Shown: one piece after another, positions 25,828-34,482 of the stretch | Layout: each line of letters starts with the position of its first letter | How positions within the stretch are numbered: the first letter of the stretch is position 1 | Origin: Nocardia sp. BMG111209 | Lineage (GTDB): Bacteria > Actinomycetota > Actinomycetes > Mycobacteriales > Mycobacteriaceae | NCBI RefSeq assembly: GCF_000381925.1 | Contig: NZ_KB907310.1 | Location: 496,001 to 560,000, forward strand | Length of the DNA: 64,000 nt | Reading direction: 5' to 3' | The notes under the pieces: model-generated | The model's database searches: none | What the model was told of the DNA's origin: nothing | The model's input: only the letters and a program-made list of their open reading frames with translations | Translations under genes and position numbers: made by a program

Positions 25828-26532
25828 TCAACGTGTGTCGTGTCCGTTCGGCGACAGTCGCAGCCTGCGCGCGACGACATCCGCGGCGACCTCGCTGAGC
25901 AGCAGGCCGTGGGCGAACGCGTGCCCTTGTAACCGCACATAGGCTTCTCGGGCGGGCACTCCGAGCTGTGCCACCACCATTCCGGTGGCTTGATGGATGG
26001 CCTGTGCGTCCGGCGACAGTTCCCACCCCGGATCCCCGTCTCGGCCGGCCTCGTTCAACAAGGTCATGGTAACCAGATGGGCCACCAGGGTCATCGACGT
26101 GATGTCCTGGCTCGACAGTCGTTGCGGGGCCTCGCGATACAGGTCCAGCACCCCCAGCCGGATGGCCCCCAATTGCAGCGGGAATGCGAACACCGCGCTC
26201 GGGGCGTCACGACCGAGGGCGTCGAGCAGTGCGGGCCAGCGGCTGGATCCGGTCGTGGTGAGGTCCGGGACCAGAACCGGTGCGCCGCCGGCGATCGCGT
26301 CGACGGCGGGACCGTCGCCCACGGTGGCCTGAACCGCTTCGACTCGGGCCGCGATCTCGTCACTGGCGCACAACAACTCCCACCCGTCCGAGTCGGCATG
26401 CACCACGATCGCCGCACGCGCCACCGGCAGCACCGCCACACACGCGCGGCACAGCCCGGCCGGCGTCGCGTCGCCCGCCGATTCCGCGAGCACGGCGAGG
26501 AACTCGGCGACAACGGGATGCGGGGGCGTCAC
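25828..26532 (-). CDS. GAF-ANTAR regulator (copy 3, divergent)
   Basis: 234 residues. GAF-like N-terminal domain (VLVPDLTTTGSSRWPALLDA; VFAFPLQLGAIRLGVLDLY) and C-terminal ANTAR-type helices (AIHQATGMVVAQLGVPAREA; RLQGHAFAHGLLLSEVAADV). It is much less similar to copies 1 and 2 than they are to each other. The start is GTG 26532 with only a weak GGGTGG upstream. It lies 50 bp upstream of copy 2 on the same strand, so they may be co-transcribed. Confidence 0.8.
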   Translation of the reverse strand: MTPPHPVVAEFLAVLAESAGDATPAGLCRACVAVLPVARAAIVVHADSDGWELLCASDEIAARVEAVQATVGDGPAVDAIAGGAPVLVPDLTTTGSSRWPALLDALGRDAPSAVFAFPLQLGAIRLGVLDLYREAPQRLSSQDITSMTLVAHLVTMTLLNEAGRDGDPGWELSPDAQAIHQATGMVVAQLGVPAREAYVRLQGHAFAHGLLLSEVAADVVARRLRLSPNGHDTR

Positions 26533-26923
26533 CGCGCCGAACCGCCACCCGACACACGGAGTGTCTCGACCATCGGGCCCCTTCCGGCGGCAATCGCATG
26601 TTCACCCTCGGCACGTTCTACCCCGGGCCCCGGCAGGCAATCCGAGTCGCCGCGCCGGACGGCGACGCCGGAACATACGGTGACGACTGCGACCCTACCG
26701 CGCTGTCCGAAGGTTTCCGTTCGACTGTGTAGAAGCACGATGCGGGCGGGCCCGGTACCCGGGCCCGGCCGGCCGTCTCTTTCGCCGTGCTGGCCACCTC
26801 GTCGACCTTGTTCCAGCTTTATCGACTGCACTCATGGGTCGTACTCGGGGGCAGCTCACCGCGACGATCACGGAGGGTCTCCGGCGGGTGACCGAAACCA
26901 CCACGGGGACAAGCAGATCGGCG
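26533..26923. other. 391-bp spacer without a supported gene
   Basis: It lies between the SDR stop and the start of GAF-ANTAR copy 3, both leftward, and should hold the promoter of copy 3. No coding frame here has a plausible start and protein-like sequence, and no strong hairpin was seen. Confidence 0.5.
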
Positions 26924-27724
26924 CTAGAAGGCACTCCTGATGAGCCCGCCGTCGACCCGGATCGTCGCGCCGCTCACGTATTCGGCATAGTCGCTGCACA
27001 GATAAGCGATCGCCGCGGCGATCTCCTCGGGCCGCCCGAAACGCCCACGGTCGTTGGGAATCAGCGAATTCACCGCATTGGGCAGAATCTCTTCCCAGCT
27101 GTCACCCCACCCGCGAGCCGGACCGATACCGATAACCAACTCCTTGGTCGCCTCCACCAGGATCGCCCCTGGCGAAACGACATTGGAGGTGACCCCGGTG
27201 TCCTTCAACTCCCTGGCGAGCGAGACCGCGAGGTTGTGCCGCGCCGCCAGCGTCGCGTTGTACTGGGGATGAGTGTTCATCGGCTGCAACGCGAGTCCGC
27301 CACCGACGGTGACCACCCGACCCCAATTGCGTTCGCGCATCTGCGGAACGAGGCGCTGAATCATGCGCACCCCCGACACGACATTGGTGTCGTAGGTCGA
27401 CAACCACTCCGCCGCCGTCGCATCGGTCCACGACAAGTGGCGATAGAAGCCCGCATTGTTGACCAGGATGTCGACCGGCCCACCAGCGAGCGCGACACCC
27501 GCGACATCGTCCGCCCCGGCATCGGTGGCGAGGTCCCCGAGCGCCACCGTCGCGATCCCGCCGGCCTCCCGGATAGCAGCGGCAACCCGACCGGCACGAG
27601 CCTCATCACGCCCATGAACGATGACCGCAGCCCCCTCGGCAGCCAGCATCCGGGCGGTAGCCTCACCCAGCCCGGAACTCGATCCGGTCACCAGAGCGCG
27701 CTTCCCGCTCAGATTCAGTTCCAT
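26924..27724 (-). CDS. Short-chain dehydrogenase/reductase-like protein lacking catalytic Lys
   Basis: 266 residues with a classical SDR Rossmann start (LVTGSSSGLGEATARML), NNAG motif (ILVNNAGFYR) and C-terminal GATIRVDGG. The active site is unusual: YxxxK reads YNATL, so the Lys is replaced by Leu, and the catalytic Ser region reads VTVGGGLALQ, without Ser at the expected place. Fold and cofactor binding look intact, but normal oxidoreductase chemistry is doubtful. ATG 27724 has GAGGAG upstream. It diverges from the tetR gene and is a likely target of that repressor. Confidence 0.8.
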   Translation of the reverse strand: MELNLSGKRALVTGSSSGLGEATARMLAAEGAAVIVHGRDEARAGRVAAAIREAGGIATVALGDLATDAGADDVAGVALAGGPVDILVNNAGFYRHLSWTDATAAEWLSTYDTNVVSGVRMIQRLVPQMRERNWGRVVTVGGGLALQPMNTHPQYNATLAARHNLAVSLARELKDTGVTSNVVSPGAILVEATKELVIGIGPARGWGDSWEEILPNAVNSLIPNDRGRFGRPEEIAAAIAYLCSDYAEYVSGATIRVDGGLIRSAF

Positions 27725-27825
27725 CTCCAACTCCTCTTCATCCGATGTCGTGTGCCCCCGAGCGCGATCTGCCGCAGTCGGGACGAGGCTTCCGGGTCTC
27801 ACAGGACATCCGGCACGACGCGATA

Positions 27826-27871
27826 TCTACGACTGTAGACTTACTCGACCATGAAGTCTACAAACGTAGAC
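27826..27871. promoter_or_regulatory. Pair of TetR operators in the SDR/tetR divergon
   Basis: Two inverted repeats of the same design: TCTAC-gact-GTAGA at 27826-27839 and GTCTAC-aaac-GTAGAC at 27856-27871. Their centres are 31 bp apart, close to three helical turns, so two dimers would bind on the same face. The second repeat lies where the -35 of the tetR promoter would be, implying autorepression. Confidence 0.75.
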
Positions 27872-27878
27872 AATGCGC

Positions 27879-27884
27879 TACGCT
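27879..27884 (+). promoter_or_regulatory. -10 box of leaderless tetR
   Basis: TACGCT fits TANNNT and ends seven bases before GTG 27892. No Shine-Dalgarno is present, so the mRNA probably begins at the start codon. Confidence 0.6.
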
Positions 27885-27891
27885 GTTCCCC

Positions 27892-28494
27892 GTGAGCCAG
27901 GAGCCCGACGGCGGCACGCCGCACAAGCGACCACGGAACGCCGCCGCCACCCGGGAGGCCATCCTCCGATCCGCGGTGATCGCCTTCACGAAACATGGGT
28001 ACGACGGCGTAGGCGTGCGCGAGATCGCACAATCCGCCGGAGTGACGGCAATGCTGGTCAACCGCTACTTCGGCTCGAAGGAACAGCTGTTCGCCGAAGC
28101 AGTCGACACCGCATTCGCGCCCCGCACGGTGCTACCGGACCACGTCGCCACCCTCTCCCAGGGCATCGCCACCCGCCTCGTCGAACGAACCGCCCCGGAA
28201 TCGGAACACCTGGACCCCTTCCTCCTGATGCTCCGCTCCGCGGCCAACCCCAAAGCAGCGGAAATAGTCCGCGCCGGAATCGAAAAACACGCCGCGCGAT
28301 ATCTGAGCGACCAACTGGAGGGCCCGGACGCCGACGAACGCGCAATGCTGGCCCATTCCCTCATCGCCGGCTTCTGGCTCATGCGCAAGATGATCGGCAG
28401 CACGGCCCTCGTCCACGCCGATCCCGACGACCTGACCCGCCGTCTGCGGGCGATGCTGGACGTGGTCGTCACCGCTCCCGCCGAGCCGGACTGA
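27892..28494 (+). CDS. TetR-family transcription repressor
   Basis: 200 residues. The N-terminal HTH is intact: REAILRSAVIAFTKHGYDGV, then GVREIAQSAGVTAMLVNRYF and GSKEQLF. The C-terminal ligand domain is helical (SLIAGFWLMRKMIGS). GTG 27892 is chosen because of the -10 box seven bases upstream and because the conserved domain begins shortly after. It probably represses itself and the divergent SDR through the two matching operators; the inducer is unknown. Confidence 0.88.
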   Translation: MSQEPDGGTPHKRPRNAAATREAILRSAVIAFTKHGYDGVGVREIAQSAGVTAMLVNRYFGSKEQLFAEAVDTAFAPRTVLPDHVATLSQGIATRLVERTAPESEHLDPFLLMLRSAANPKAAEIVRAGIEKHAARYLSDQLEGPDADERAMLAHSLIAGFWLMRKMIGSTALVHADPDDLTRRLRAMLDVVVTAPAEPD

Positions 28495-28539
28495 GGGCCG
28501 AAGCGTGTTGCGGACTTCATGTGGTTCGGGAGACGGTAT

Positions 28540-29583
28540 CTAGCAAGAGATCTCGTCGGCTGCGGCATCTATCGTCGACCGGGGAACGAAGCCACGCGGC
28601 CACTCGGTGCCGGTATGCCTGTCCGCGATGAAACGTGCCGCTCCGATATGTAATGCATCGTCTTTGTCGTACCCGTTGCCGAATTCGCTTCCGAGGAGGC
28701 TGCTCTCCTCGAAGCAGGTCCTTGTCAGATCGGCCTGGAGAAACCGTGCCCTGTCCAGGACGGAGGTCAGAAAATGAGCACCGGTGAGGTTCGAACTGTC
28801 GAATATCGCTCCGGTCAAGATATCATGGTCGAAGAATGTGCCGCTGAGATCGGTGTTCTGTATCAGCGCACCCGTCAGATCGGTACTCATGAATGTCGTG
28901 ACCTGCGGAGTGGATGCGTAGTCGCGTTGGTGGAACAAACGGGCCCAATTCAGGTCCGCCCGGGCCAGGTTGGATCCACCGAAACTCACTCCCAGTAGGT
29001 CGGCACTCGAAAGGTCTACGTCGGGAAGGCAGGTGTCCGTCAGGTTGATGACCAGCGGAGCTTCGTCGAACGAACGGCGCCCGATCGCGGTGATCGCGGC
29101 TTGAACGTCGTCGGTGACCGGCGTACCCGTATCGCATCGTCCGTCGTTGATTCGTGTTTTTCCACGGATGAAGGCAGCCAGAACCTCGATGATGGTAATT
29201 CGTACCTCCACGGAATCTTTGGCGAGTTGCTCCAGTGAATAGATCCCACCGATTCGGACGTTCTCGCCGGGGCTGTCCAGAGCCTGGACTGCCTTCGTGA
29301 ATCTGTCCGTGATCTGCGCCTGTCTCGAAATTTCGTTCTGTCTGGTCGTTTCCCGGAAGCTGTTACTTGTGAAATAGAAGCCGACCAGCACGCCGATTGC
29401 GGTGACAACTGCGCCGATCTTCAACCATCCGTCCCACGCGGCAACCCTGCCGCCGGCCTGCACCAACCGACCGAGGTGGCCGCTGAAGTCTTCCGGGGTC
29501 GGCTCGGGTTCGGGCGAGGTCGGCGGAATCGACTGCGGCCGTCTCAGTCCTGCCGTAACACGCCCCAGTCGGTGCGGAGGCAT
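28540..29583 (-). CDS. Membrane-anchored pentapeptide-repeat protein
   Basis: 347 residues. One membrane helix at about residues 55-75 (IGAVVTAIGVLVGFYFTSNS), then a helical segment (FTKAVQALDSPGENVRIGGI) common in this family. The C-terminal half has pentapeptide repeats of the A(D/N)Lxx type (DLSSADLLGVSFGGSNLARA; DLTGALIQNTDLSGTFFDHD). Such repeats form a right-handed beta helix. ATG 29583 is preferred because AGGAG lies ten bases upstream; a GTG at 29592 would be too close to it. Base composition is visibly richer in A/T than most of the window. Function unknown. Confidence 0.75.
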   Translation of the reverse strand: MPPHRLGRVTAGLRRPQSIPPTSPEPEPTPEDFSGHLGRLVQAGGRVAAWDGWLKIGAVVTAIGVLVGFYFTSNSFRETTRQNEISRQAQITDRFTKAVQALDSPGENVRIGGIYSLEQLAKDSVEVRITIIEVLAAFIRGKTRINDGRCDTGTPVTDDVQAAITAIGRRSFDEAPLVINLTDTCLPDVDLSSADLLGVSFGGSNLARADLNWARLFHQRDYASTPQVTTFMSTDLTGALIQNTDLSGTFFDHDILTGAIFDSSNLTGAHFLTSVLDRARFLQADLTRTCFEESSLLGSEFGNGYDKDDALHIGAARFIADRHTGTEWPRGFVPRSTIDAAADEISC

Positions 29584-29828
29584 CGTGCTCACACTCCTAG
29601 GGCGACGCAGCCCGCCGGGGACGAGACGCGGTTACCGGGTGCGACTTCGAGAGAAGTTCTGCCCACCCCGATGCCGATACGGGTACTCGAAGTTCCTGAC
29701 GTCATCGACACTGTGCCGATCCAACCATGGATCTCAGTTTCCGACAGCCCAATCGGCGCCTGCAGCGACGAAAGATCCAGTCCTCCAGCGAACTTGGTGC
29801 TGAGCATATCGCTCGGCATCGACGGCGA

Positions 29829-31043
29829 TCAGTGTCTGCACCGCGGCTGTCTGGTTTTGTCTTCCAGCTGCGAGGTCAAGCCGAATTTCTCGACGAGCGT
29901 CAGCCAATCCGCCCCCGAGACCGAAAAGTCCGGGGGTTCATTCACGCGCTGCCGCACGTCGCGCGGCCAGGAAAACCGCTGGTCCAAACCTCCGACGGTG
30001 TCACGACATCCGATGGTCAGCGGTCGCGCACCAGGAATGCACACGACCAGGACGGGTGTCGTGGACAGCGACGAGGCCATGCTTCGCTCGAGTACCCGGC
30101 CTGCGATTCGGTCGACCGATCCGCCCGAGAACCGCGGCGACCCGTGTCGGTATCGGTAGGTTTCCGGTGTCGCGGTCACCTGCGCCACCTGCGCCGAGGC
30201 AATCAGCGCATCGGTGTCGGGGTCGATCACCCGGATCGCATCGGTGTCCACGTCGATGGCCAGGTGAGGTTGGTCGACCGATCGCAGGAGTTGTTGTTTC
30301 CGTCGGAATGCAAAGGAACCCATCTGTTGGATCGACAGGGGGCTGGGAAACAGCAGGCAACGAGTCGGTCCCGCCGGGGCAGACGTGCTTGCATCCAACG
30401 GACTCCGGTTACTCCGGCGGCCGGCCAGGGCGAGAATCTCACCGAAGTCCGTGCCCGCCACCCAGGCGTCGACGTCCATCGGCAGGCCGTAGCCGGCGTC
30501 GGGCGCGTCGAGCTGTGTTCCGGCGGCAACGCGATAATCTCGCCCGCCCAGAACGAAGCGGCGCTGACCGCAGTGCAGGTGCAGCGTCGTACCCATCGTC
30601 ATGCCGCCGGATATCCCCCACACACCCAGCTTTGCGTCGCTGAACGGATAAACATCACCCGGCCGCTTGCTGACAGTCAGGGCATCGCGCGTGACGGCGA
30701 CGAAAAACTTTCCGTTTCCGGACCGTTGAGACCACCAGTACCAGCCGCCGACACCGCTCAGAAGGACAGCCGTGAAACCGTAACGGATAACCTTGTCCAT
30801 GATCTCGGCGAGAGCGCTCGACCCGCCCGAACTACGGTAGATATACATCTGCACGCCCATGTACAGCCCGCCCAGGACGGCAGTGAACGCGAGAATCGCG
30901 ACCACCATGATCAGGTAAGACCCGACGGGGTTTTTCCGCCACGCGAATGTCGTCAGAGAGGCCATTCTCGAGCCCCAGAACGGGGGGTGCGCCACGAACT
31001 GGCGCGATGCAGCCGGTTCGCCCATGCTGTGGCTGGTGTTCAT
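29829..31043 (-). CDS. Two-helix membrane protein, unknown function
   Basis: 404 residues starting at ATG 31043 (AAGGG upstream). Two N-terminal membrane helices (VGSYLIMVVAILAFTAVLGG; YGFTAVLLSGVGGWYWWS), then a beta-rich soluble domain (FFVAVTRDALTVSKRPGDVY; LHLHCGQRRFVLGGRDYRV) and a C-terminal part ending in a basic tail. The middle resembles PH-like membrane-associated domains, but no family can be named. Like the pentapeptide gene it is less GC-rich than its surroundings, and it lies between that gene and a tRNA. Confidence 0.65.
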   Translation of the reverse strand: MNTSHSMGEPAASRQFVAHPPFWGSRMASLTTFAWRKNPVGSYLIMVVAILAFTAVLGGLYMGVQMYIYRSSGGSSALAEIMDKVIRYGFTAVLLSGVGGWYWWSQRSGNGKFFVAVTRDALTVSKRPGDVYPFSDAKLGVWGISGGMTMGTTLHLHCGQRRFVLGGRDYRVAAGTQLDAPDAGYGLPMDVDAWVAGTDFGEILALAGRRSNRSPLDASTSAPAGPTRCLLFPSPLSIQQMGSFAFRRKQQLLRSVDQPHLAIDVDTDAIRVIDPDTDALIASAQVAQVTATPETYRYRHGSPRFSGGSVDRIAGRVLERSMASSLSTTPVLVVCIPGARPLTIGCRDTVGGLDQRFSWPRDVRQRVNEPPDFSVSGADWLTLVEKFGLTSQLEDKTRQPRCRH

Positions 31044-31397
31044 CTCGTATTCCCTTGTTCCGGGGCCGCCTCGTTGGCGTCGTCGTAGTAAACAAGGGGC
31101 CGCTTCGCTACCGATCCCAACAACATGGAGCACCAGGCTCCGCCGAAGTCGCGATTCGAGTAGCTGACCTGGTCAGCGGACTAGCATCGCCGTGGCATGG
31201 CGTCGGCGGCGCCCCGGGTGGTCTCTCCGCTGTCTGGAAGCGGCCTCAACCCGTGACGGCTCATGAGGTAACGAAGGCCGTACGTAACCAGTCGTCGGAG
31301 TGGGACGGTGGCCGATCGAGGCGGAGACGAAACAGTAAAAGCAATCTCACTCGTCCCGGTGCCATGAAAGTCACTGGTTCGAGTAAGACTGCTGCGG
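31044..31397. other. 354-bp spacer beside tRNA-Ala
   Basis: No convincing gene. It holds the upstream region of the leftward membrane-protein gene and the sequence just past the 3' end of the tRNA. A GGTTCGAG T-loop-like string near 31376 does not fold into a tRNA. No direct copy of the tRNA end, which would mark an attachment site, was found here. Confidence 0.5.
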
Positions 31398-31470
31398 TGG
31401 AGCTAAGGGGAATCGAACCCCTGACCTTCTCGATGCGAACGAGACGCGCTACCAACTGCGCTATAGCCCC
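31398..31470 (-). tRNA. tRNA-Ala (anticodon CGC)
   Basis: 73 nt on the minus strand. The acceptor stem GGGGCTA/TAGCTCC includes the G3-U70 pair that identifies alanine tRNAs. D arm GCGC-AGTTGGTA-GCGC, anticodon stem TCTCG/CGAGA with loop TTCGCAT (anticodon CGC, reading GCG), and T arm AGGGG-TTCGATT-CCCCT. Discriminator base A; CCA is not encoded. Confidence 0.95.
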
Positions 31471-31539
31471 GTGTGGAACGTTGCCGAACCACGCGGGAGA
31501 ACTGTAGCAGGTTGGTTGGGGAGACTCCGAATCGGCTGG

Positions 31540-32250
31540 TCAGGGGAGGTTTGCTGCGGTCTTGGCCTGGAGGAGGACCTGTTCCACCATCTGGGGGGTG
31601 AGGCGGCCGGTGAAGGTGTTCTGCTGGCTGACGTGGTAGCAGCCGAACAGGTGTAGCGGGGAGTGGAGGGGGGTTGTCGGTTGGAGGGTGTGGTGGGCGC
31701 CGTGGGTGAAGGTGGGGCGGGGGCGGGGGACGGTCCAGCTGGCGGCGGCGAGGACGGGGAGGAGGGCCTGCCAGCCGAAGGCGCCCAGGACCACCACCGC
31801 GCGGAGGGTGGGGGTCAGGAAGTGGAGTTCGTCGACCAGCCAGTGGCGGCAGGTGTCGCGTTCGGTGGGGGTGGGTTTGTTGTCGGGTGGGGCGCAGTGG
31901 ACGGGGGAGGTGATGCGGGTGCCGAATAATTGCAGGCCGTCGTCTATCGCGGTGGCGGTGGGCTGGTTGGCCAGGCCTACGGCGTGCAGGGCGGCGTAGA
32001 GGACCTCGCCGCTGCGGTCGCCGGTGAACATGCGGCCGGTGCGGTTGGCGCCGTGCGCGGCGGGGGCCAGGCCGACGATGAGGATGCGGGCGTCCGGGGG
32101 GCCGAAGCCGGGGACCGGGCGGCCCCAGTAGGTCTGGTCGCGGAAGGCGGCACGCTTCTCGTGGGCCACCTGTTCGCGCCAGGAGACCAGGCGGGGACAG
32201 GCGCGGCAGTCGATCAGTGCCGTCGCCAGCTCGGCGAGGGTGCGGGCCAC
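31540..32250 (-). CDS. Family 5 uracil-DNA glycosylase (UdgB)
   Basis: 236 residues. Motif A is GLAPAAHGANRTGRMFTGDR, the form found in family 5 enzymes, where an acidic active-site residue is absent. The C-terminal motif is HVSQQNTFTGRL. Cysteines for a 4Fe-4S cluster are present (CRACPRL near the N terminus, C in SPVHCAPPDN, and others). It removes uracil and related damaged bases from DNA as the first step of base-excision repair. The start is GTG 32250 without Shine-Dalgarno; no better in-frame start exists. Confidence 0.9.
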   Translation of the reverse strand: MARTLAELATALIDCRACPRLVSWREQVAHEKRAAFRDQTYWGRPVPGFGPPDARILIVGLAPAAHGANRTGRMFTGDRSGEVLYAALHAVGLANQPTATAIDDGLQLFGTRITSPVHCAPPDNKPTPTERDTCRHWLVDELHFLTPTLRAVVVLGAFGWQALLPVLAAASWTVPRPRPTFTHGAHHTLQPTTPLHSPLHLFGCYHVSQQNTFTGRLTPQMVEQVLLQAKTAANLP

Positions 32251-32564
32251 GGTGAGAATTCGATCACAGAAATCTTCGAGGGGGAGCGGGAGGGGTGCTG
32301 GGAGGGTGCGCTTACGATGTCCGTTACAGGCGGTATTCGGTAGCTGTTTGTTCGCTCTGGGGCTTTCCGAGGGTCTGTGTGGTCATCGGCACGTGCGATG
32401 GCGTCTCGTGGGGAGTTCGGTGTTTCGGGTGCGATCGACCTGGCGATTGTCGGCCATGGCGGTCGGCGCGGGTTGGTAGCATTGCGGTTCCGGCCGGACG
32501 GCAGGCGAGCGAGGTGGCGACGCATTGCGCGCAGCCGACACGATTCGTGCGAGAGAGTCCTTCC
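32251..32564. other. 314-bp spacer between divergent genes
   Basis: It separates the uracil-DNA glycosylase start from the first GyrI-like gene. It is unusually G/T-rich on the + strand. No coding region is supported. TAGCAT at about 32477 fits a -10 consensus for the rightward gene, without a clear -35. Confidence 0.4.
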
Positions 32565-33008
32565 ATGCAGTTCGAGATCATCGAGCGAGACGAGACCTGG
32601 GTGGCCGGTCTGCCGGTGCGGAGCCCCAAGCGGCCACTCGGGGAGCTGCGGGATCACGATCTCGAGGCCGCCTGGGCGGCGGTGCTGCATCAGGAACTCG
32701 GGGGTCCGCTGGCGACCGCCTACACCGACTGGTCGGCCGATCTGAGCACGTACAACACCCAGATCGTGGGGTACGAGTGTGCCTCGTTCGACGAGGTCAC
32801 GCGGGGGCATATCGTGGCTCGGCTGCCGAAGGGGACCTATGCGCGATTCTCCTCGGTGGGTAACTTCCCGGAGATCATGACCGATCTGTGGACCCAGATC
32901 TCCTATGCCGAGGAGCATCGGCAGATCCGCCGGAGCTTCACCGGTGACTTCGAGTTCTACCCGCACGCCTATCGGATCGACCTGTATCTGGCGGTCGAGC
33001 CGCGATGA
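32565..33008 (+). CDS. GyrI-like effector-binding domain protein 1
   Basis: 147 residues made of a single AraC-effector-binding/GyrI-like domain: FEIIERDETWVAGLPVRSP, then FDEVTRGHIVARLPKGTYAR and DFEFYPHAYRIDLYLAVEPR. Stand-alone members bind small ligands or proteins such as gyrase. GAGAGAG precedes ATG 32565. The stop overlaps the next ATG (ATGA), so it is coupled to a second protein of the same family. Confidence 0.75.
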   Translation: MQFEIIERDETWVAGLPVRSPKRPLGELRDHDLEAAWAAVLHQELGGPLATAYTDWSADLSTYNTQIVGYECASFDEVTRGHIVARLPKGTYARFSSVGNFPEIMTDLWTQISYAEEHRQIRRSFTGDFEFYPHAYRIDLYLAVEPR

Positions 33009-33493
33009 CCTACTCCATCGTGGTGCGTGCGGAGACCGTGTTCGGCGGGCTGGTGGTGCCACGGGTGCGGCCGAGTTTCAAGGTCAGCAACGGGGAACTC
33101 ATCGAGTTCCTGCGCGACCGGCTGCGCGACCGCGGCGGTACGGTGCTGAGCGACCAGGGTGGTACGGAGCCGAGCGACCACGGTGGTACGGAGGCGGGAC
33201 GGCCGCTGTACACCGTGTACGTGCCGGATCCGGCGGGGAACTACAACGTGCTTATCGGGTACGACTACGCGTCGCCGGACACGGTGCCGGTGGGTGACGT
33301 ACTGAGCCGGGTACCCAAGGGCGTCTACGCCCGGTTCGAGCCCAACGGCGACTACCACGATCCGGTGGAGGACGTCTGGGCTCAGGTCGACGATGCGACC
33401 GCGTCCGCCGAGATCACCCGGGCCTATCGCGAGGAGATCGAGATCTGGCGGGGCGTCTCCGCGGTGGAGTTGCTCATCTCCATTCTCATTTAG
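33005..33493 (+). CDS. GyrI-like effector-binding domain protein 2
   Basis: 162 residues, a divergent copy of the preceding protein: YNVLIGYDYASPDTVPVGDV, then LSRVPKGVYARFEPNG and REEIEIWRGVSAVELLISIL, aligning with the equivalent parts of copy 1. It differs by a short insert at residues 44-67 made of three 8-residue repeats (GGTVLSDQ, GGTEPSDH, GGTEAGRP). The start overlaps the copy 1 stop. The two may form a heterodimer, but this is inference. Confidence 0.72.
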   Translation: MTYSIVVRAETVFGGLVVPRVRPSFKVSNGELIEFLRDRLRDRGGTVLSDQGGTEPSDHGGTEAGRPLYTVYVPDPAGNYNVLIGYDYASPDTVPVGDVLSRVPKGVYARFEPNGDYHDPVEDVWAQVDDATASAEITRAYREEIEIWRGVSAVELLISILI

Positions 33494-33743
33494 GTAGCCC
33501 CCCGGTAACCACTCTGGAACCGACTGGTCTTAACATTCTGTCCGGTTGTAGGCCACCGCGCCGTGGTCTTGCTGAAATCTGCGTTCCACGGCGAGGTTTC
33601 GGAATATTTGCCGGACATCTGGTCAACGCCAGCGGAATGGCGGATACTGCCTAGGCGACCCGCATACGAATCCGGCCTCGGTGGTCGGTCGGCCGGGTCC
33701 GGGTGGGCATGTGCCCGCGCGAGTTACAGAGTAGGAAATCATT

Positions 33744-34481
33744 ATGACTGTCGATACGATGGCGGTCGACCAGGCGGCGAATCCCGGTCCAGAGGCGAGC
33801 AGCTTCCGGGATGCGAAGTCGGGGTGCATCTTTCACGTCGCCACCGTCTCGTCCCGCCCCGATCTGTGGGCGGGCTATCTCGACGGTGCGCTGCGCGCCT
33901 ATCGGCACTACGGGGTGGAGCGCGCGCTCGACATCGAACAGACCCGGGAGGGACTGACCACCTCGCTGTTCTTCGCCGCGGTGGATCCGGACGGCACGGT
34001 GGTCGCGGGGGTCCGGCTGCAGGGCCCGTATCTCCAGGTCGGCGAGGTCGATTCGCTGCGGCCATGGGCGGATCAGCCCGGTGGCGCCTACCTGCGGCGA
34101 GTGGTCGCGGAGCGAATCCGGCAGGGCATGGTGGAGGCGCGTGGCGCCTGGGTGGCGCGCGAGCACCGGGGACGCGGCGCGCTCGCGGCGGCCGTTTCGC
34201 GCTGTATCGCGCACGGCCCGTTGCTGTTAGGTGTTCCGTACGGATTCTGCACGGTGGCGTCGTTCACCGTGGACCGGCATCGCACGGCCGGCGGGGTGGC
34301 GATGTCGGAGGTGTCGTCCGTCTCATATCCCGACGATCGCTATCGCACCGTCCCCGTGCTGTGGGACGCACAGTCGTACCGGATCCACGCCACCACGGCG
34401 CAATACGAGTTGTTGCAGGAAGAGTGGCGTTCGCTGGGGTTGAATTCCGGCGATCGGTTCGATCGCGGAGGTCGTTGCTGA
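33744..34481 (+). CDS. GNAT-like acyltransferase
   Basis: 245 residues. The acyl-CoA pyrophosphate-binding loop of GNAT enzymes is visible as VAREHRGRGALAAAV at about residues 135-150, with strands before it (LFFAAVDPDGTVVAGVRLQG). The fold may be closer to autoinducer-synthase-like N-acyltransferases than to simple acetyltransferases, but this cannot be settled here. AGGA lies seven bases before ATG 33744. It is followed after one base by the E1-nitroreductase gene, so the two are very likely co-translated. Confidence 0.7.
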   Translation: MTVDTMAVDQAANPGPEASSFRDAKSGCIFHVATVSSRPDLWAGYLDGALRAYRHYGVERALDIEQTREGLTTSLFFAAVDPDGTVVAGVRLQGPYLQVGEVDSLRPWADQPGGAYLRRVVAERIRQGMVEARGAWVAREHRGRGALAAAVSRCIAHGPLLLGVPYGFCTVASFTVDRHRTAGGVAMSEVSSVSYPDDRYRTVPVLWDAQSYRIHATTAQYELLQEEWRSLGLNSGDRFDRGGRC

Positions 34482-34482
34482 G

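Noticed and set aside
31360..31397. Second tRNA or tRNA fragment (GGTTCGAG string)
   Set aside because: No acceptor or anticodon stem can be formed around it.
30947..31507. 186-residue + strand frame containing GIEPLTFSMRTRRATNCAIAP
   Set aside because: That peptide is the antisense translation of tRNA-Ala (31398-31470), a well-known false gene product.
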